From assembly GCF_004027225.2 (NCBI RefSeq), contig NC_044283.2:31394707-31458706 (forward strand): a DNA stretch of 64,000 nt. Direction: 5' to 3'. This document shows positions 58,563-64,000 of the stretch, piece after piece. The notes beneath the pieces were generated by a model. The model was given only the letters and a program-made list of their open reading frames with translations. It had not been told where the DNA came from and ran no database searches. The translations under genes were made by a program, and so were the position numbers. Origin of the DNA: Strigops habroptila. Its lineage: Eukaryota; Chordata; Aves; Psittaciformes; Psittacidae. The stretch's first letter is position 1. The number at the start of each line of letters is the position of its first letter.

Positions 58563-61554
58563 TTTAAGCCTGAACATGCACAGGGCTTACTATATTTAGG
58601 AATAGGTGCTCTTGGGCTTTCCTTTGCATACGGTCTTTTACTCTTCAAACTCTTTCCTAAGGTTAACCTGCTGTATGGTTTGTGCTTTTTTTGTGTATGT
58701 GAGAACTGAGAGGATATTAAATATCCTCAAAAATTCACCAAGCAGGTCTAGCTCTTCTGATGCTGTGCAATTTTACAGTTGAGAGTACTGTACATGTTTA
58801 AAACAACAAAAGAAAACCAAACAAAAAACACCTCTTGTTACAGAATTAGCCAATAGCAAATGTTTATTTTGCAAGATTAATTAAATTTCTGAATATTATG
58901 AAAACATAAATGTGTGTGTGTGTGTTTGCATTTCATATACGTATAAAGACAAACACACAGAATTCTCATTCCTGGGGAAGATTAATACCAAATACATATT
59001 AAGGTGTTAGAGGGCGCTTCCAGAGTCTTGTAAGTGATTGGCTATGGTGGATTTTTCTTATGTTGTTGCATTCTTACAACCTCACACTATGTAGCTTACT
59101 GAGAATTCACTCCTCAACAGATGTATGGTGTTATGCTTACTAATAATGTAGCAAGGAGTTTGCTGAAGGTAAAACTTGCATTTATTTATATAGTATCATA
59201 TACAGAAAAAACCCCAAATAAACAACAAATACAACATTAGAATAATGTTTGATTACACAACAGAATCTCTTCTCAGGTTAATAACAAGTGTAACTTGATT
59301 GTATTTAATTTACTTAGCAAACTGATGTTTCTTAGGAAAAAAAAAAAAAGATGTTTCATTTACACAGAACTACATCTGGATAAAAAAGCAACTGCTGCCC
59401 TCATCCTGGGTTTAGTTATCAACGTGAGGAAAGAGACTTTCCAGAGAAGAGGTAAGAACCTGGTAACAATGTTATTGGACGTTTTGGCAATGTTTTTTCT
59501 TCCTAGCCTCAAGTACGGACTCCGTGTAAGATACAACTTCCAATACTATCAAATCAATAACTGATTTCCTTCAAAATAGCTGACAAGTGGGAGATGTGTC
59601 ACCTGTTCAGGCTGGTTCAACAGCAGAGCGGATCATGGGGTAGCATCACTTCCTTGGTGACAGTTCAGCAGGAGAGGAAAAGCTGATGCAAATGCATTGT
59701 TGCATCATTGCTTGAGTAGTGACCCTCGGGTGTAATAGTTACATGTACTGATCACAACCAGTTCTCAACACTGATTGATTACAGCTACAGAAGCAATGCC
59801 TTTAAGGAAGAATTTTTGGTGTTTGGTTTCCCCCCTGCAAACATCAAAATAATGTTCATAATTGTAAACAATAAAAATTAGTTTACTGTGTATTTTACAT
59901 AGTTCTTATTTTACTAATAGCCTCCTGGGCAGGCCTGATTCTTTTTTACATTGATGCAATTACATATTTCCACATAAGTGAACCGTGACACAAGGGAAGA
60001 GAATGAAGCCCTAGAAATGAAGTGACTTGTCAAAGTCATGTGCCTAAACCTGCCACTATTACTTCTACTACTTCCATACCTTGGTCACCGCTCTGCTAAG
60101 GTAAGGTGTAGCAGCAAGGGACAACAGGTATTTGTTTCTTAAGGGCTCAATGATTATTCCAACTTTCTGATGACCTCTACCTCCAGCTCAGCCCTCAATG
60201 ATTTCCTGGCTGTCAGGCAACTACAGTTTTAAAGACCAGTGGTTACTCGCTGTCTAGAAGGAATTTCCTGCAAGTGTCTTTGTAATGGGAAGCTTCAAGT
60301 TTTCAGTTAGCATAAGGAAATGATTCACCTCAAATTTTAACTAACTGCAAAACCTTTAAAGAAAAGTACTGAACTATATTATGAATAGTTTGAATGGCTA
60401 GGCGCTATTTGGTGCAGACAGATATAAATGTAACCAACTTACTTTGAAATGTAGTATTACAGTGGGAACTACTAGTATGGCTTAGTACCTGAAGATAATC
60501 CCTTGTTTAATTGCTTGACTAGCACTAGAACTTTGGCATATATTTATGGTAGCAGGTTTCTAGTGTTTCCTTGAAGGAAACTTTATGCTAAAGAAATTAT
60601 CAAGAACTACGTACAAGTTACTGGATCAAACACAGCCTTTGCTAACAAATGGTATTTAAGTTAAAGCTTGACATATTAATACTCAAACTGAGAAAAATAC
60701 TGAAGTGGTGCTTACAGATGAACAGAATTATTTAATTCTTTTGAACCAACAGGACAAACACTAACCATGTATTCTGCAGTCTGATTCCTGTATAAAGGGA
60801 TTCTTCTTTTCTTTGTCAGACCATTGAAGATTCTACTTGCAAGAGGTTTAGAGGTGAAGAGGCTCCTGTATCACGGAGAAAACTATATCAACAAATTACC
60901 AGTCTTGGTATTATTTACCGTGACACACTTACTTTTCTGTGCTAGTAGGCAGGATAAGCTTTCCCCTGCTGTTTCAGGAAGGGGCACACTGTATTTGATC
61001 TTCAAACATTCATATGCAATCTCCTTGCATGTTTCATTTGAGGCACTAACATCACAACCAAGAAAATAAAGATCTTACATATGGCTAGACAACTGTTCTT
61101 GTGACATGAGCTGTTCAACTGCTGAACTCTGTGTGGCTTCTCACATAAAACAAAATCCTGAATAAGGTGAGCATTTTAATATCAAGTCCTGTAGGATATC
61201 TTTACCAGGCAGATGCACATTAGGTCCCTATATTAAGCCAACTGTACTCAAGTATTTTATTATCACTTAATTCTGTAATGCTACCTGCATTGTCCTTTTA
61301 TTTTTTTTAATACCCAGCTCGTTTTGAGTTGCTAATAATCACAAGCAAGCTCTATGTAACTTCTGCTTACATTAGATTTGCAAGGGTAGAGTTAAATTTT
61401 TCTAAGGGTTAGCTGAACATTAATAATTTGTGCAGTGACACTTCACTGTTGGTGTTCCGCTGTGCTGAGCAGGTACTGTTTGTTAGTACTTGGAGGAACA
61501 TTCCTCCTCCTTACATCAAAGATCCTGTGATTAACAGAAGCAGGAGAAAAACCC
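58563..61554. other. Spacer between the convergent genes PDGFRL and MTUS1
   Basis: About 3 kb of AT-rich non-coding sequence with a (TG)n run at about 58913-58926 and an A-run near 59337. No gene recognised. TTTATT at 59173 or 61256 could serve as a more distal minus-strand poly(A) signal, so part of this may be MTUS1 3'UTR. Confidence 0.65.
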
Positions 61555-61572
61555 TTCAATCGGTACAAAAAA

Positions 61573-61578
61573 TTTATT
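61573..61578 (-). terminator. MTUS1: Candidate distal poly(A) signal of MTUS1
   Basis: TTTATT on the plus strand reads AATAAA on the minus strand, followed by a T-rich stretch in the mRNA sense. Confidence 0.5.
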
Positions 61579-63185
61579 TAAGCATTCAGCTCAAATACAT
61601 GTAATTAATCAAATCTCTTTGACCATAGAAAATAAGAATGTTCCAAGATACACTTTAAGCCCAGTTGTAGCCCGCAGAGGATCTTCATCGTTAAATTTGA
61701 AACCCCTAGAAAACATTTTAAGTACTGACACCACTAACAAGTGGTACTGTATAGTGCCTTACAGAGGATTAAAAGAGAGCATAACGTTCCATAGAAATGG
61801 CACCCTCAGCTTGCACATTATGGAAAATTAAGTAAATTTAATGATTAAATAGTCAATCACAAGTTTAAGTATAGTACAAGTTTTACTGTATGAGCACTGT
61901 TAACAGTCTTGTTTATATCTTTGTGTTCCTCATTACTAGCCAAGATTTTTCAAGTCTTGGGCAAAATTGTTTGAAGTGGTTCTCCAGCTGAGTTACCCAA
62001 ACACTTTCCACCCCCTTCATTTCTGTCCCCAAGCTGCTGAAAAGGAGGGAAACACAGCAGATGCCATTTACCAGAACAGTTACTAGCAGAGCTGGCTAAC
62101 AGCATTAGCTAAGCAGTCATGTACCAATGGTCCTGGAAGTGGTGCTGTAAACCCCAAGCTACTGTAAGCTTGTAAGATGTTGTTTTGTAATACTAATTTG
62201 AAGTCGAACCTGTGTTTAGTAGGTATAATGTAGACATCTTAAACAGGTCTGACTAAGGGTGTAGCAAGGCTACGTGATTACCTTGTTGAAGCTGAAGCTG
62301 AGCACATTTCCTGAAGTGCTGACACTCTCAGCCTCCAGTTCCAGCAGCCCGGACAATTTTTTTCTCTACAGGATCTCTTGTATAGGATCTTTTGCCACAT
62401 GAACTGGCAACACACTGATATCCTGCAATCTAAAAGGGAAGCTATGGCAGAATTAGCAAGCTAAATACATGGCTATCACTTCCCCCTTCTCGTCAGGTGA
62501 ACTTAGCAAACCCTGAAGAATGTTAATATAAATGCTAATGCTTAAAAAGGCAAAGTGTGTTACCAGATATATTGGAACTCACACATTACTTCAGATTCTT
62601 CTTGAGAACTGATTTAAGAATATGCCTAGTGACAATTATTGCATTTTTCTCTTTGGCTTTCAAATCTATATCATCTAGTTTATCCTCAGCAGACTGCCTC
62701 AGCAGCAGACATGCTGTTTTGGGGAAATACGTGATTCCTTTTCAGCAGGTACAATTAAAGATCTAGGTTTCTAAACCTGCAACTCAACTGGTAACTTCTG
62801 ACCTTGAGGGCTACCATGGTTCTGACTATAACCCTGTGGCTTGAAAGCCAAAATCCACTGTATTCTGGAAAAAAAAATCTCCTTGTAAATGGCAGAGTTG
62901 TGCATGGATATTAAACTGAGAATCCATGCAAAATACGGCTGCAGTTCAGTTTGGTTTTAAAATTAATTCAGAGTTGCATACTCAGGTCAGCCAAGACGCT
63001 AATTTGACAAAGCTTTTCAGGCCTTTTTCTTACTGAGCCAAAGCCAGAAAGATGAAGGAAACTAACCTAAGTACTAGTGGCAGTTTCTCCTCATTCCGAG
63101 GTGAGGGTACTCTCTGCTAAAAGCATGCATACTGACAACAGCGTTAAGGAAGTACACATCAATGTATAGTCTTCAGCTTTTATCC

Positions 63186-63191
63186 TTTATT
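63186..63191 (-). terminator. MTUS1: Candidate proximal poly(A) signal of MTUS1
   Basis: AATAAA in the minus-strand context ACGTAATAAAGGA, about 450 bases after the stop codon. It could give a short-3'UTR isoform. Confidence 0.45.
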
Positions 63192-63636
63192 ACGTACACA
63201 GCAAAGAAGGCAGCATTAGACACACGCACAGTGTGTTACATCCGTTCCACCCACGGCACACGCACGCACACACGCATACACACAGCCTTAAAAAAAAGTG
63301 TCTGTAATAAGGAACGTATTATAAAGGTGGTGATCTTTATCTCTAAGCCCCTGAGCTTTTCCTTATAGTTAGGTGAAAAGGCAATGAACAAGTCTTTCCT
63401 TGCTCTGTAAGTGCTTTGTGCAACAATGTCCATAGAGGTCATAAACAAGTCTTTTGGGAAGAGCAACATGAATGTCTTACTCCCATATTCTCAGTCTCTT
63501 ACCGCCACTTCTGCACCAAATAGTTTCCAGTTATGTTTAGTTGCCATACTTGGCTAATACAGCTCTTGTGATTGAAGTGAGGATTGGTTCTGCAGATCAC
63601 AAATGAAATGCAATCCCCTCTTTCTCTCAAGAGATG

Positions 63637-63853
63637 TCATCTCGGTGATACTGTAGGACTAGAGAAGTTACCAGAATTCCGTGGGGACTGAAGAGGCACA
63701 GATGGAGAACTGGGAGACAGTTTTCTGGGGCTGCATAGGTCACCATTGTGCAACTTCCACAGCAGTTCTTCATTTTCCATTGACAGGCGCTTGTTCACTT
63801 TTGATTCTTTCTCTAGTGACTCCTGTAAAACAGCTTGCTCTGTAGAGAGTTGC
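63637..63853 (-). CDS. MTUS1: Microtubule-associated tumour suppressor 1, last coding exon (partial gene)
   Basis: Encodes the C-terminal 71 residues of MTUS1 (ATIP), shared by all isoforms: a coiled-coil end with [20 protein letters not shown] and [20 protein letters not shown], then a Ser/Pro tail with [20 protein letters not shown] before TGA. This matches the human C-terminus as I know it almost residue for residue in the coiled coil. The protein binds microtubules and, as ATIP, the angiotensin AT2 receptor tail. The acceptor (minus strand) is TTATGTTTGCAG; phase 2 in, the first base completing a split codon. The rest of the gene lies beyond the right edge. Confidence 0.96.
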
Positions 63854-63995
63854 CTGCAAACATAAGATTTACATCAGAACACAGAACCCAAGTTGGAGCT
63901 TACGGTATCGAACTTATGTGCTAAAGAAAGGTTTGAAACTGCATAGACTCCTGCTTGGCTTACAACTACTTTACTTCCTTAAAAGGAGGATTTAC
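63854..63995 (-). other. MTUS1: MTUS1 last intron
   Basis: A 142-bp minus-strand intron with donor GTAAAT at 63995-63990 and acceptor AG at 63855-63854, preceded by a T-rich tract. It is short for this window. Confidence 0.75.
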
Positions 63996-64000
63996 CTTGT
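63996..64000 (-). CDS. MTUS1: MTUS1 penultimate coding exon, last 5 bases
   Basis: On the minus strand the window opens with ACAAG followed by GTAAAT, a good splice donor. The two final bases AG would complete an AGG codon with the first base of the last exon, which is the phase needed. Cut by the window edge. Confidence 0.6.

Larger units (their letters stand above)
61555..63636 (-). other. MTUS1: MTUS1 3' untranslated region (inferred extent)
   Basis: About 2.1 kb on the minus strand after the MTUS1 stop codon, ending near the poly(A) signal at 61573-61578. A second signal at 63186-63191 would give a 3'UTR of only about 460 bases. A CA-rich tract on the plus strand (63222-63283, TG-rich in the mRNA) lies upstream of that proximal signal. 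No coding potential. Confidence 0.6.

Noticed and set aside
1-64000. CRISPR arrays, operons, phage or other prokaryotic systems
   Set aside because: The window is clearly vertebrate, with introns, CR1 elements and poly(A) signals. No regularly spaced repeats were seen.

Overview
This is a vertebrate nuclear window, almost certainly from a bird and probably a neoavian one. Truncated CR1 retrotransposon ends, with their diagnostic ATTCTATG-type tails, lie on both strands. There is a solo ERV-type LTR of a kind I associate with avian genomes, and the introns are compact. No prokaryotic gene, CRISPR array, tRNA or rRNA was seen.

Three genes lie in the order SLC7A2 (+), PDGFRL (+), MTUS1 (-), which matches the human 8p22 order as I remember it. 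Positions 1-12778 are 5' flank or 5' intron of SLC7A2. SLC7A2 coding exons run 12794-28914, and a long 3'UTR probably reaches about 34500. A spacer of about 2.4 kb leads to a CpG island at about 36880-37560 that holds PDGFRL exon 1. PDGFRL coding exons run 37186-58347, with a short 3'UTR to about 58560. A gene-free stretch follows to about 61555. From there to the window end is the 3' end of MTUS1 on the minus strand: 3'UTR, last coding exon 63637-63853, a 142-bp intron, and the last 5 bases of the preceding exon.

All exon joins were worked out by hand from GT/AG sites and reading phase. SLC7A2 joins into 655 codons with exon 6a or 654 with exon 6b. PDGFRL joins into 374 codons. Both lengths are within a few residues of the human proteins. 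SLC7A2 keeps the mutually exclusive exon pair that makes the CAT-2A and CAT-2B transporter isoforms. The CAT-1-like exon carries Lys at residue 369 and Ser at 381, two positions tied to substrate affinity in the human protein.

The three genes are not a pathway. SLC7A2 imports cationic amino acids, PDGFRL is a secreted immunoglobulin-domain protein, and MTUS1 is a microtubule-associated coiled-coil protein. I found no convincing new biological system. The most unusual signals are a 0.9-kb repeat pair with mosaic identity, an intact solo LTR with 5-bp target duplications, a perfect 13-bp hairpin with a GAGA loop in PDGFRL intron 1, and an unexplained intronic open frame followed by a poly(A) signal in SLC7A2.
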